From contig JAJXHK010000002.1 of the NCBI GenBank assembly GCA_021639365.1, positions 79,863 to 143,862 on the forward strand: a stretch of DNA of 64,000 nucleotides. The letters are read 5' to 3'. The notes beneath the pieces were generated by a model. That model saw only the letters and a list, made by a program, of their open reading frames with translations, did not search any database and was not told the origin of the DNA. A program made the position numbers and the translations under genes. The DNA is from Collinsella aerofaciens. Its GTDB lineage: Bacteria; Actinomycetota; Coriobacteriia; Coriobacteriales; Coriobacteriaceae. Below, in pieces: positions 36,732 through 46,716 of this stretch. The first letter of the stretch is position 1, and every line of letters begins with the position of its first letter.

Positions 36732-37499
36732 CTAGTTGAACTGCTCGCGGTACGCCTTGCAGACCTCATCGACCGGGCCGTCCATGCGAAGGTCACCCTT
36801 CTCAATCCAAACTGCACGCTGGCAGATGCGCTCAACCTGCTCCATGGAGTGCGAAACGAACAGAACCGTCACGTCGCCGCTCTGGATAAAGTGCTGGATG
36901 CGGGCCTCGCACTTCTGCTGGAAGAACACATCGCCGACGGACAGCGTCTCGTCAACGATCAGAATATCGGGCTCGGTAATCGTCGCGATTGCAAAGGCGA
37001 TACGCGCCACCATACCCGAGGAGAAGTTCTTAAGCGGCATATCGACAAAGTTCTGCAGCTCAGCGAACTCGATAATGCCGTCAAAGTTGGCATCGATGAA
37101 CTCCTTGGTATAGCCGAGCAGGGCGCCGTTCAGATAGATGTTCTCACGGGCAGTCAGCTCGGGGTCAAAGCCTGCGCCAAGCTCAATCAACGGTGCGATG
37201 TTACCATGCACCTTAACGCTGCCCTCGCTAGGCTCAAGCACGCCAGCGATGATCTTGAGCATCGTAGACTTGCCGGAGCCATTGGTGCCAACCAGACCGA
37301 CAACTTCGCCGCGATGAATCTCGAACGAGATGTGCTTAAGCGCCCTAAACTCCTCAAAGAACAGCTCGTGTTTGGCGAGCTTGATGAAGTACTCCTTGAG
37401 GTTGGTCAGCGACTCAGACGCCATGTTAAAGATCATGGTGACGTCGTCGACCTCGACAGCCAGAGGCTGCTCGCTGTAATCAACAACAGATTCAGTCAT
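36732..37499 (-). CDS. polysaccharide ABC exporter ATP-binding protein (TagH/Wzt-like)
   Basis: 255 residues from the ATG at 37499 (AAGGAG, seven bases); a GTG one codon before is also possible. Walker A GLVGTNGSGKSTML (about 65-78), signature NFSSGMVARIAF, Walker B DILIVDETLSVGD. It ends soon after the ATPase, without the C-terminal glycan-binding domain of larger Wzt. With the permease that follows upstream it would export undecaprenyl-linked glycan or teichoic-acid-like polymer. Confidence 0.9.
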   Translation of the reverse strand: MTESVVDYSEQPLAVEVDDVTMIFNMASESLTNLKEYFIKLAKHELFFEEFRALKHISFEIHRGEVVGLVGTNGSGKSTMLKIIAGVLEPSEGSVKVHGNIAPLIELGAGFDPELTARENIYLNGALLGYTKEFIDANFDGIIEFAELQNFVDMPLKNFSSGMVARIAFAIATITEPDILIVDETLSVGDVFFQQKCEARIQHFIQSGDVTVLFVSHSMEQVERICQRAVWIEKGDLRMDGPVDEVCKAYREQFN

Positions 37500-37510
37500 C
37501 ACAGCACTCC

Positions 37511-38356
37511 TTAGATGTAGAGGATAAATTTGCGCTCGGACTTATGGAACACGGTGTAGCCAATAATAAGCGCAAGAACCGCCCAGGCAACGCACATACC
37601 AAACGTCATGAGCGAGGGCGTAGTCTGGAACAGAAAGATATCGCGCATAAACTGCAGGTAGTTGAACATGGGGTTCGCATACATCAAGATACGCACAAGA
37701 TGCGGCATTTGCGCAATATAGTCAGTCGTCCAGAAGATGGGCGTAATGTAAGTCCACGCCGTAATGACGACGCTCCATAGATGCATAACGTCGCGGAAAA
37801 AGACCGTAAGAGCAGAGAGCATCATGCCCAGGCCCATGCAGAAGCACATAAGCAGCAGCAGGCAAACCGGCAGCAGAATCAGGTGCCAAGAAGGCATAAC
37901 GCGGAACCACAGCATGACGATGGCGACGGCGACCAGCGAGAAGGCAAAGTTGACCAGCGAGAAGAGCACCTTCTGCACCGGGAAGACCCAGCGGTGCACC
38001 TTAACCTTCTTGAGCAGAGGGGCAGCGCCCACGATAGACGTCAGGGCCTGGTTCGTAGACTCGGACATGACGGCAAAGGTAATGTTACCCACGATCAAGT
38101 ACAGCGGGTACATCTCGGGCGTCATTGAGCCATTGCGGCCCTGGCCAAAAATCGTCGAGAACACGATGGCCATGACGATCATCATCAGCAACGGATTGAG
38201 CACCGACCATGCGACACCCAGAACGCTACGGCGATACTTGATCTTAAAATCCTTGGTAACCAGCTGACGAAGGATAAACGCATCCTTCTCAAATTCGTTC
38301 TTAGCAAACGTCGCAGGCAGACTGCGAGTTTCTTGTTGCTTTGTCTGATCCGACAC
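37511..38356 (-). CDS. polysaccharide ABC exporter permease (TagG/Wzm-like)
   Basis: 281 residues from a GTG at 38356 placed by AAAGGAG eight bases before. Six membrane helices of the ABC2 type, with the TKDFKIKYRRSVLGVAWSVLNPLLMM amphipathic start typical of TagG/Wzm (here written in parts: KYRRSVLGVAWSVLNPL). It begins 12 bases before its ATPase partner. Divergent from the next glycosyltransferase. Confidence 0.9.
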   Translation of the reverse strand: MSDQTKQQETRSLPATFAKNEFEKDAFILRQLVTKDFKIKYRRSVLGVAWSVLNPLLMMIVMAIVFSTIFGQGRNGSMTPEMYPLYLIVGNITFAVMSESTNQALTSIVGAAPLLKKVKVHRWVFPVQKVLFSLVNFAFSLVAVAIVMLWFRVMPSWHLILLPVCLLLLMCFCMGLGMMLSALTVFFRDVMHLWSVVITAWTYITPIFWTTDYIAQMPHLVRILMYANPMFNYLQFMRDIFLFQTTPSLMTFGMCVAWAVLALIIGYTVFHKSERKFILYI

Positions 38357-38457
38357 GGATGCAACTCCTTTACTCGTAATCGTTGACAAACGAACAGTAT
38401 AGACCCGACGGCCATGCAAACGATTCGCGCAACAAAACTGGAGAACTAACCCACATC

Positions 38458-38486
38458 TTAGGATGCCAAGCCCAAACGGCTATACT
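38458..38486 (+). promoter_or_regulatory. candidate promoter for the first glycosyltransferase
   Basis: TTAGGA (38458-38463) and TATACT (38481-38486) with a 17-base spacer, about 25 bases before the likely +1 to start codon interval. The -35 box is weak. Confidence 0.35.
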
Positions 38487-38516
38487 TTCAAGGATTGAAT
38501 GTATAAGGAGCATTGA

Positions 38517-39488
38517 GTGAATTCTGAATCCATCGCCGTCATCATCCCCTGCTACAACGAAGCCCTCACGATCGGCAAAGTCATCGACGACTTTTACCGC
38601 GAGCTTCCGCAAGCGACGGTCTATGTCTATGACAACAACTCGTCGGACGATACCTCACGCATCGCCACCGAACACGGCGCCACGGTCCGCTTTGAGCCCC
38701 GTCAGGGAAAGGGCAACGTGTGCCGCCAGATGTTTCGCGACATCGACGCCGATTGCTACCTGATGGTCGACGGAGACGACACCTATCCCGCCGAGGCGGC
38801 CAAAGCCCTCTGCGAGCCTATCCTCAACGGCACGGCCGATATGACCGTAGGCGACCGCCTTTCCAACGGCACCTACGCCGAGGAAAACAAGCGTGCTTTC
38901 CACGGCTTTGGCAACAATCTGGTCCGCGCCATGATCAAGTGGATCTATGGCTACAGCTTCGATGACGTCATGACCGGCTACCGCGCCATGAGCCGCCCGT
39001 TCGTCAAAACCTTCCCCGTGCTTTCCGAAGGCTTCCAGATCGAAACCGAGCTCTCGATCCACGCCGTCGACCACCGCTGGCGCATCAAAGATGTGCCCAT
39101 CGAGTACCGCGACCGTCCGGAAGGCTCCGAGTCCAAGCTCAATACCGTGAGCGACGGCATTAAAGTCGTTGCGATGATCGGCACGCTGTTCAAGGACTAC
39201 CGCCCGCTGAAGTTCTTCAGCCTCGTCGCGCTTCTGTTTGCGGTGATCGGCCTCGTCCTGGGCATGCCCATCGTTGTCGAGTATTTCCAGACCGGCCTCG
39301 TTCCGCGCTTCCCCACCGCCATGCTCGCCGCGTCGTTTATGTTCCTGTGCGGCCTGAGCCTTGCAACCGGATTCATCCTCGATTCCGTGGCAAAGGTCGA
39401 AAAAAAGCAGTGGGAGGTCAACGTGTACAGCAAATACGCCTACGACGACCAGCTCGGCCACCCCACTTCCAAGCCAAGCGTGAGGTAA
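38517..39488 (+). CDS. GT2 glycosyltransferase, polyprenyl-phosphate type, with two C-terminal membrane helices
   Basis: 323 residues, GTG start with AAGGAG six bases before. GT-A domain: AVIIPCYNEALTIGKV, VDGDDTYPAEAAKA (DxD-like), then TGYRAMSRPFVKTFP. Two helices at about 235-260 and 270-295 anchor it. It resembles enzymes that load one sugar on undecaprenyl phosphate. Sugar not predictable. First of three plus-strand genes read in close order. Confidence 0.85.
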   Translation: MNSESIAVIIPCYNEALTIGKVIDDFYRELPQATVYVYDNNSSDDTSRIATEHGATVRFEPRQGKGNVCRQMFRDIDADCYLMVDGDDTYPAEAAKALCEPILNGTADMTVGDRLSNGTYAEENKRAFHGFGNNLVRAMIKWIYGYSFDDVMTGYRAMSRPFVKTFPVLSEGFQIETELSIHAVDHRWRIKDVPIEYRDRPEGSESKLNTVSDGIKVVAMIGTLFKDYRPLKFFSLVALLFAVIGLVLGMPIVVEYFQTGLVPRFPTAMLAASFMFLCGLSLATGFILDSVAKVEKKQWEVNVYSKYAYDDQLGHPTSKPSVR

Positions 39489-39494
39489 ACCACC

Positions 39495-40463
39495 ATGCCG
39501 CTCATCTCCATCGTCGTGCCGTGCTACAACGAGCAGGAATCACTTCCGATCTTTCTCAAAGAGCTCGATGGCGTCGTTCGCATCATGACCCAGCAAGACC
39601 CCGGCATTTCCTTTGAAGCCGTCCTCATCGACGATGGCTCGGCAGACAAAACGCTCGCCGTCATGAAGGCAGAAGCCGCGGCGGCGCATCCATACGCCAT
39701 CCGCTGGCACTCTTTCTCGCGCAACTTTGGCAAGGAGGCGGCACTACTCGCCGGACTCCAGCACGCAAAGGGCGACTATGTCGCCACCATGGATGCCGAC
39801 ATGCAGGACCCGCCCTCGCTCCTGCCGCAGATGTACGAGATCTTGCAGACCGAAGACTACGACAACGTCGCCACGCGTAGGACCACCCGCGAAGGCGAGC
39901 CTCCCATCAGGTCGTTCTGTGCCCGTATGTTCTACAAGATCATCAACCGCATTTCCAAGGCCGACATCGTCGACGGAGCACGCGATTTTAGGCTCATGAA
40001 GCGAGCTATGGTCAACGCCATCATCTCCATGGGCGAATACAATCGATTCTCCAAGGGCATTTACGGCTGGGTGGGCTTCAAAACCAAATGGCTCCCCTAC
40101 GTAAACGTCAACCGCGTGGCCGGCGAGACCAAATGGAGCTTTTGGTCGCTGCTCCTCTATTCCATCGACGGCATCGTCGCTTTTTCCACGGCGCCGCTCT
40201 CCCTCGCCGCCCTCACGGGTATCGTCTTCTGTCTCATCGCTATTCTGGGATTCGTCGTCATCCTAGTAAAGACGCTTGTTTGGGGCGACCCCGTCGGCGG
40301 ATGGCCGTCGCTCGCCTGCCTCATAACGCTGTTTGGCGGCATGCAGCTCCTGTGCCTGGGAATCATTGGCGAATACCTGGCAAAAGCCTACTTGGAAACC
40401 AAGCGACGTCCCATCTATATCATTCGAGAATCCAACGAGGAATCCGATGACACGGCCCAATAA
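39495..40463 (+). CDS. CsbB/GtrB-like undecaprenyl-phosphate glycosyltransferase
   Basis: 322 residues. SIVVPCYNEQESLPIFL, FSRNFGKEAALLAGL and DADMQDPPSLLPQM mark the GtrB/CsbB branch of GT2; two helices near the C-terminus (about 235-260 and 270-300). Its end overlaps the next gene, a YfhO-like protein, by 17 bases. In Bacillus and Listeria such pairs (CsbB with YfhO) glycosylate lipoteichoic acid outside the cell. Confidence 0.87.
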   Translation: MPLISIVVPCYNEQESLPIFLKELDGVVRIMTQQDPGISFEAVLIDDGSADKTLAVMKAEAAAAHPYAIRWHSFSRNFGKEAALLAGLQHAKGDYVATMDADMQDPPSLLPQMYEILQTEDYDNVATRRTTREGEPPIRSFCARMFYKIINRISKADIVDGARDFRLMKRAMVNAIISMGEYNRFSKGIYGWVGFKTKWLPYVNVNRVAGETKWSFWSLLLYSIDGIVAFSTAPLSLAALTGIVFCLIAILGFVVILVKTLVWGDPVGGWPSLACLITLFGGMQLLCLGIIGEYLAKAYLETKRRPIYIIRESNEESDDTAQ

Positions 40464-42858
40464 CAGCACGCTCAAGAATGTGGCGTTCTACGCCACCTGC
40501 TTCGCATTTTCCATCGCACTCTTTGTCGCACTTGCAGCGGCAGGGCATGTCTACCCCTTTGGCGACAACTCGTTTCTCACCAACGATCTCAAATACCAAT
40601 ACATCGACTTCTTTGCTTGGTTCCGGCGCGTCCTTTTAGGTGAGGCAAACCTTCGCTATTCCTTCTCGCAAGGACTCGGCATGAACACATGGGGGCTCTA
40701 TAGCTACTACCTCGCCAGCCCCTTCAACCTGCTCTGCGCGCTGTTTCCCGCAGACAAGCTGACGCTCTTCGTGTTTGTTATCTCCGCGCTCAAACTGGGC
40801 TGCATCCACATCAGCAGCGCTTGGTATGTGCAAAAGCGCTTTGACCTGTCTAAGCCCGCCATATTCCTGCTTTCCCTCTCGTTCACGTTTTGCAGCTGGA
40901 CCATCAGCAACCTGCGCAACCCGCTCTGGATCGATTGCCTGATCCTGCTGCCCATCTGCGCCTACGGATGCTACGAGCTCATCCGCAAGCAGCGCATGAT
41001 CTGCCTCGTCATCGCAACGGCGCTCAATGTCATGTTCTGCTGGTATACGGCCTACATCAGCATCCTGTTCCTCTGCATCTTCGTATTGGTCGAATTTGTC
41101 GATTATGTTGCAGAAGAAGGATTTAGTTGGAAGCTCATGCTCGATCGGGCCCTGCGATTCGCCGGGGCCATCGCGCTTGGACTGCTTCTGTCCGCTTGGA
41201 CCTTTTTGCCGACCATCCTTGCCATGTCCAAGGGCGGTCCCGTTCTAGCACTCGGCCCCCTACTTAAAACCAGCCTCAAGTCGCTCATCAGGGGCTTTCT
41301 TCCCTGCATGTGGGTAAGCAACGAAAGCACACCGCAGTTCTATTGCGGCATCATCATGATGCTGCTTGCGGTGAGCCTGCTGGTTAACCGCACGGTTTCA
41401 ATCAAGACGCGCATCGCAACACTCGTCGTCACGATAATCCTGGTCGCAAGCTCCGTTTTGAGCCCGCTCGAGTACATCTGGTGCGGCATGCGCGTTCCCA
41501 ACGGCTTCTACTCGCGCACGGCTTTTTTGCTGAGCTTCTTTACGCTGTGGACCGCAGGATACGCGCTGCAGGCGCTCAAGGACCGGCCCAAAGTACGCCG
41601 AGCATATCGTCCGACCGTTGTCCTGCCCCTCTTGGCGCTCACGGCCATTGAGCTGTTTGCCAACGCCCACGTTATGTGGAACCAGCTGTACACGGGGTAT
41701 TCCGAGGACGCCAACAGCTCCTACGTCGCAGCTGCATCTAGCACCATCAAGCCGATTCAGGACGAGGATTCGACGCCGTTCTACCGCATCGACCGCACGA
41801 CCACGCGCGCCGATAGCGCTGCTCTCAACGAAGGCCTAGCGCTCGGGTACAACCAGTTGTCCTCGTATTCGTCCGCCAATAGCCCGCAGGCCATTGCCTT
41901 GCTCAACTCCCTTGGTTACAGCAGCGTCGGCGAGTTTTCGACCCGCTATGCCGAGCCCATTCTTGCCGTCGACGCTCTACTGGGAGTCAAGTACGCCATC
42001 GCCGAGCACACCCCCGCGGGATACGTTGCGACCAATACGACCAAAACTGACACTTCGAGCGCAGTCTACCGGAACCCCTACGCGCTCAGCGTTGGCATCG
42101 CAGCATCCGGCGATATCAAGGATAGTGAGCTTAACGGCGATAATCCCTTCGAGAAGCAGAACGACCTGTATAGCAAAATCTTAGGTCGCGATGCAGAGCT
42201 CTATACCAAGATCGAGGCCACAAGCACCCAGGATAGCCAGAGCGCAAAGCAACGGAACGTCACCGTGCCGGCGGGATCCATCGGATATCTCTATATCAAT
42301 AAGGATGCGAACGCCGGCAGCTATTGGCCCGTCGCCCTCACCATCGACCAGCGCACCATCCAAAACGAGGCCTGGAGATTCGACAACAATATCCGCCAAA
42401 TTGCGGACGCTTCGGACAACCCAAGCTCGCACACCATAACGATGGTGCCGGCAGAGGGCTACACCGATATGCCCCAAGACGATGAGCCGGTCTTTTACGC
42501 CCTAAATCTTGATACCTTTGAGCGAATCATCGACGAGCTCAAGGCAAGCGAGTTTGTTCCGACGGTTTTCGAAGACGGCAACATCGAGGGCGAGTATACC
42601 GCCGAAAAGGATGGCAGCTTGCTGCTGAGCGTTCCGTACGACGAAGGCTGGAGCGTGACGGTCAACGGATCCGCCGCAGAACTAACGCCCGCTGCCGATA
42701 AGGGCTTATCATGCCTGAACGTGCGGAAGGGCACGAATAAAATCGTAATGACGTATAAGACCCCGGGAACATCTGCAGGACTCGCGATAAGCCTGGCAAC
42801 CGCTGTCGCCCTTGTCGCGGCAGGGCTATACGCCAGACATAAGAAAAGCCGCCGTTAA
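40447..42858 (+). CDS. YfhO-family membrane protein (GT-C-type glycosyl transfer)
   Basis: 803 residues from the ATG at 40447, inside the end of the previous gene; the upstream in-frame extension is only a reading of that gene. A dozen or so helices in the first 450 residues with early NSFLTNDLKYQYIDFFAWFRR typical of YfhO, a large external part, and one last helix near the C-terminus. YfhO is known as the extracytoplasmic partner of CsbB. No GtcA-type flippase is seen nearby. Confidence 0.85.
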   Translation: MTRPNNSTLKNVAFYATCFAFSIALFVALAAAGHVYPFGDNSFLTNDLKYQYIDFFAWFRRVLLGEANLRYSFSQGLGMNTWGLYSYYLASPFNLLCALFPADKLTLFVFVISALKLGCIHISSAWYVQKRFDLSKPAIFLLSLSFTFCSWTISNLRNPLWIDCLILLPICAYGCYELIRKQRMICLVIATALNVMFCWYTAYISILFLCIFVLVEFVDYVAEEGFSWKLMLDRALRFAGAIALGLLLSAWTFLPTILAMSKGGPVLALGPLLKTSLKSLIRGFLPCMWVSNESTPQFYCGIIMMLLAVSLLVNRTVSIKTRIATLVVTIILVASSVLSPLEYIWCGMRVPNGFYSRTAFLLSFFTLWTAGYALQALKDRPKVRRAYRPTVVLPLLALTAIELFANAHVMWNQLYTGYSEDANSSYVAAASSTIKPIQDEDSTPFYRIDRTTTRADSAALNEGLALGYNQLSSYSSANSPQAIALLNSLGYSSVGEFSTRYAEPILAVDALLGVKYAIAEHTPAGYVATNTTKTDTSSAVYRNPYALSVGIAASGDIKDSELNGDNPFEKQNDLYSKILGRDAELYTKIEATSTQDSQSAKQRNVTVPAGSIGYLYINKDANAGSYWPVALTIDQRTIQNEAWRFDNNIRQIADASDNPSSHTITMVPAEGYTDMPQDDEPVFYALNLDTFERIIDELKASEFVPTVFEDGNIEGEYTAEKDGSLLLSVPYDEGWSVTVNGSAAELTPAADKGLSCLNVRKGTNKIVMTYKTPGTSAGLAISLATAVALVAAGLYARHKKSRR

Positions 42859-42873
42859 AGAGCGGCGGCTTTT
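42844..42873. terminator. bidirectional terminator between yfhO-like gene and rfbCD
   Basis: AAAAGCCGCCG pairs with CGGCGGCTTTT over 11 bases with an eight-base loop; each strand has a T-run after the stem. It overlaps the last codons of the YfhO-like gene; the genes are convergent. Confidence 0.88.
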
Positions 42874-42895
42874 ACTCTTGCAAATCGAATAGCGA

Positions 42896-44350
42896 CTAGA
42901 GCGTCTTGAGGTACTCCCCCAGCTCTTCCTCCCAGTCGGGCATGTGGAAGCCGGCGGACTCGAGCTTGGACAGGTCGAGTGCGGAGTGGACCGGGCGCGG
43001 GGCGATGGGGCCCTCGGCGCTCGCGTAGTAGTCGGCGGTGCTGACCGGCACGACCCTCTCCCCGTTGCCGTTGGCGGCATCGAAGACGGCGCGGGCGATG
43101 TCGGCCCAGGACTTGACCGCACCCGAGCCGGTGCAGTCGTAGGTCCCGTAGGGGGCACCTGTTCCCAGCACGTGGAAGATGGCCTCGGCCATGTCTCGCG
43201 TGAAGGTCAGGCGGCCAAGCTGGTCGTCGACGACCGTGACCTGCTCGAGCCCGTCCTCGGGGTCGGCGACGCGGTCGGAGAGGCCCTTCATGGTCTTGAC
43301 GAAGTTGTGCCCCTCGCCGATGACCCAGGAGCTGCGCATGATGTAGTGGCGGGGGCACCCTGCCACGGCGATGTCGCCGGCGGCCTTGGTCTGGCCGTAG
43401 ACGGACAGCGGGCTGAGTGGCTCGTCCTCCGTGTGAACCTCGGCCGTGCCGTCGAAGACGTAGTCGGAGGACACGTGGACGAGCGTGATGCCGTGCCCGG
43501 CGCAGGTGCGGGCGAGCAGGGCCGGGCCGGTCGCGTTGGCCTTCCAGGCGGTCACGCGGCCCTCGGGGGTCTCCGCTTTATCCACGGCCGTGTAGGCGCC
43601 GCAGTTGATGACGGCGCCGTAGAGCGACCAGTCGTACTGCGAATAGGCCTCCGGGTCGGACATGTCGAAGGTGTCGATGTCGCAGAAGTCGAAGTCCTTG
43701 GCGACGCCGCGCTCCTCGGCGAGCGCGCGCACCGCATGGCCCAGCTGCCCGTTGCAGCCGGTGACGAGCGTCCTCTTGGGCGCCATGGGGACGACGTCCC
43801 TCAGCATCGGGTGGTTGAGGTCGGCCTCGGATACGGTGGCCTCCTCCAGCGGGATCGGCCACTCGATGGCGAGCTCCGGGTCGGCGAGGTTCACGAAGGT
43901 GTAGGTCCTCTTCAGCTCGAGCGACCAGTGGGCGTCCACCAGGTAGGTGTAGGCGGTGCCGTCCTCCAGGGCCTGGAAGGAGTTGCCCACGCCGCGCGGG
44001 ACGTAGATGGCCTTGCTGGGATCCAAAACGGTCGTGAACACCTTGCCGAAGGTCTCGCTGCCCTCGCGCAGGTCCACCCAGGCGCCGAATACGCTGCCGC
44101 GGGCCACCGAGATGAACTTGTCCCAGGGCTCGGCGTGGATGCCGCGGGTGACGCCGCGGCTGTCGTTGTAGGAGATGTTGTTCTGGACGACGCGGAGGTC
44201 CGGGATGCCCAGGGCGGTCATCTTGGCGCGCTGCCAGTTCTCCTTGAACCAGCCGCGCGAGTCGCCGTGGACGGCGAGGTCGACGACCTTGAGGCCCTCG
44301 ATTCCGGTCTCGGCGACGGAGAGGTCCTTCTCGAATGCGATGTCTGCCAT
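42896..44350 (-). CDS. rfbC-rfbD: fused dTDP-4-dehydrorhamnose 3,5-epimerase and reductase (RmlC-RmlD)
   Basis: 484 residues from the ATG at 44350 (TAGGAG nine bases before). Residues about 1-190: cupin epimerase (DSRGWFKENWQ, RGVTRGIHAEPWDKF, YVPRGVGNSFQALEDG). Residues about 195-484: SDR reductase with LVTGCNGQLGHAVR, VINCGAYTAVDKAE, and VYGQTKAAGD (YxxxK). They do the last two steps of dTDP-L-rhamnose. GC is higher than in neighbours. Similar fusions are known in bifidobacteria and relatives. Confidence 0.92.
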   Translation of the reverse strand: MADIAFEKDLSVAETGIEGLKVVDLAVHGDSRGWFKENWQRAKMTALGIPDLRVVQNNISYNDSRGVTRGIHAEPWDKFISVARGSVFGAWVDLREGSETFGKVFTTVLDPSKAIYVPRGVGNSFQALEDGTAYTYLVDAHWSLELKRTYTFVNLADPELAIEWPIPLEEATVSEADLNHPMLRDVVPMAPKRTLVTGCNGQLGHAVRALAEERGVAKDFDFCDIDTFDMSDPEAYSQYDWSLYGAVINCGAYTAVDKAETPEGRVTAWKANATGPALLARTCAGHGITLVHVSSDYVFDGTAEVHTEDEPLSPLSVYGQTKAAGDIAVAGCPRHYIMRSSWVIGEGHNFVKTMKGLSDRVADPEDGLEQVTVVDDQLGRLTFTRDMAEAIFHVLGTGAPYGTYDCTGSGAVKSWADIARAVFDAANGNGERVVPVSTADYYASAEGPIAPRPVHSALDLSKLESAGFHMPDWEEELGEYLKTL

Positions 44351-44458
44351 ATGGGAAAAGCTCCTATCGAAGAGGTTCAGGTTACGGGCGCCCGCGCGGG
44401 GACGCAGGGTCATCCCCATGCCCTGCGGCCCCGCGCGGGCGCCCCGCGGTGCGGTTCG

Positions 44459-44471
44459 CCGGAATGCAGTC

Positions 44472-44473
<2 letters not shown>
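44459..44473. repeat. 15-bp direct repeat, copy A
   Basis: CCGGAATGCAGTCTT, identical to 45635-45649. This copy overlaps the rfbB stop codon. The two flank rfbB. Confidence 0.5.
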
Positions 44474-45557
<1,084 letters not shown>

Positions 45558-45566
45558 TCAACAAAA

Positions 45567-45676
45567 CTATCGGACATTTCGGCATGCGATAAGAGCCATA
45601 ACCTTCGCAGAATTACCTCCCGTACAAAACGCCTCCGGAATGCAGTCTTTGTCGTAGTGAAAAACCGAATCCCCAG
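45567..45676 (-). pseudogene. possible frameshifted C-terminal remnant of the P-loop ATPase
   Basis: Directly after the ATPase stop, a second frame on the minus strand stays open for about 36 codons (EITGDSVFHYDKDC, CTGGNSAKVMALIACR) to a TAG at 45567. It reads like protein, so a single frameshift may have shortened the gene. Not proven; the stretch is short. Confidence 0.25.
45635..45649. repeat. 15-bp direct repeat, copy B
   Basis: Identical to 44459-44473 and lies within the region just after the P-loop ATPase gene. Confidence 0.5.
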
Positions 45677-46174
45677 TTATTTCACGTAAGTAATGTCCTG
45701 TTTTGGCGCCGACCGGGAAATGGCATAACGATGATTCCCGCGATCTTGATAAACAGGGACGAAAGAATGGTATTTTCCGCTCGTCTTAATCTTGTAAATC
45801 TCATCCACGCTATACGGAAGATTGGGGAAATCAGCCCTTGAGATCAGCACGAAATAATTCGAGGAATACAGCACATGATGGGCAAACTCATCAGAATGGA
45901 TCTCTTTTAAGCCCTCATCGACAAATACAATCGAGTCATGAACGGACGAAAGCTGGTTTCGCCAATCATAATCGGTCAGGGCGACACAGGGACAATCGCA
46001 TTGCAAGGAAACGCCCGACTGCTCGCCCGTTCGCATGTAGTCTGCGACCATGTCAAACAGCGTCGTCTTACCCGTGCCGCTATCGCCACGCACAATAGTG
46101 ATGTTCCGCTTGATGGTAAATGTGTACTTGGTTCCCCTACGGCGGGAAATCTTAACGAGATGCGAACCGTTCAT
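45677..46174 (-). CDS. small P-loop ATPase of unknown role
   Basis: 165 residues. Walker A GDSGTGKT (30-37) and Walker B SIVFVDE (81-87) are clear, followed by a FVLISRAD strand that may be a sensor. No ABC signature is seen. Related small ATPases in Firmicutes, as I recall, are longer, with a C-terminal TOPRIM-like part; this one stops early and a second frame continues. It follows the DUF4869 gene by nine bases on the same strand. AT-richer than the rfb genes around it. Confidence 0.7.
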   Translation of the reverse strand: MNGSHLVKISRRRGTKYTFTIKRNITIVRGDSGTGKTTLFDMVADYMRTGEQSGVSLQCDCPCVALTDYDWRNQLSSVHDSIVFVDEGLKEIHSDEFAHHVLYSSNYFVLISRADFPNLPYSVDEIYKIKTSGKYHSFVPVYQDRGNHRYAISRSAPKQDITYVK

Positions 46175-46183
46175 AAGCAGTAC

Positions 46184-46621
46184 CTACAGATACGGAATCG
46201 ACTCGTGAATCAATTCGGCCATGTTGTGAACGATTCGGCCGCTATTCACGACTTTAATTTTAAAATCCTCGCGACCAAAGTCCATCACATGATAGAGATT
46301 CACAACGAGCTTGCGATCTTTCGCCATGTCGAGAATCCACTTGGCACAGTTGTCACCACAGGTAGAAGCGTTAAAAATTTGCTTACGATCAAATCTCATA
46401 AGCAGCAGCGTTTTCACGCCACCAGAAAGCTGGAGTGGGGAGATGGATCCAAGCACAGGGCTTTCGATGACGTTTTCGGAGACAACATCCGATCGATCGA
46501 CATCTTTAATTATCGAGACTGCATAGGGATTCGTAATCCAAGAAGACCGGTAAGAGTTTTTGAAATATGTCGCTGTGTTGTAAATCGCTTCTGGCATATC
46601 GCCAAAGTAGACGCTTAACAC
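46184..46621 (-). CDS. DUF4869-family protein
   Basis: 145 residues from a GTG at 46621, chosen for GGGAG five bases before; a TTG four codons earlier is possible. The order SVYFGDMPEAIYN, SPVLGSISPLQLSGGVKTLLLM and FNASTCGDNCAKWILD is, to my recognition, the DUF4869 pattern. No known activity. First gene of a pair with the P-loop ATPase; the pair lies between rfbA and rfbB, beyond the rfbA terminator. Confidence 0.65.
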   Translation of the reverse strand: MLSVYFGDMPEAIYNTATYFKNSYRSSWITNPYAVSIIKDVDRSDVVSENVIESPVLGSISPLQLSGGVKTLLLMRFDRKQIFNASTCGDNCAKWILDMAKDRKLVVNLYHVMDFGREDFKIKVVNSGRIVHNMAELIHESIPYL

Positions 46622-46669
46622 ATCCACTCCCAATCATATTGTCTTTATGGTCAACGTAATCATAACGAA

Positions 46670-46697
46670 AGGGGCCACCAGATAAACGGTGGCCCCT
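46670..46697 (-). terminator. terminator of rfbA
   Basis: Minus strand AGGGGCCACC pairs perfectly with GGTGGCCCCT around GTTTATCT, then TTCGTT. It is 20 bases past the rfbA stop and separates rfbA from the DUF4869 gene. Confidence 0.8.
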
Positions 46698-46716
46698 AAA
46701 AGAAAACAAGCTTGCG

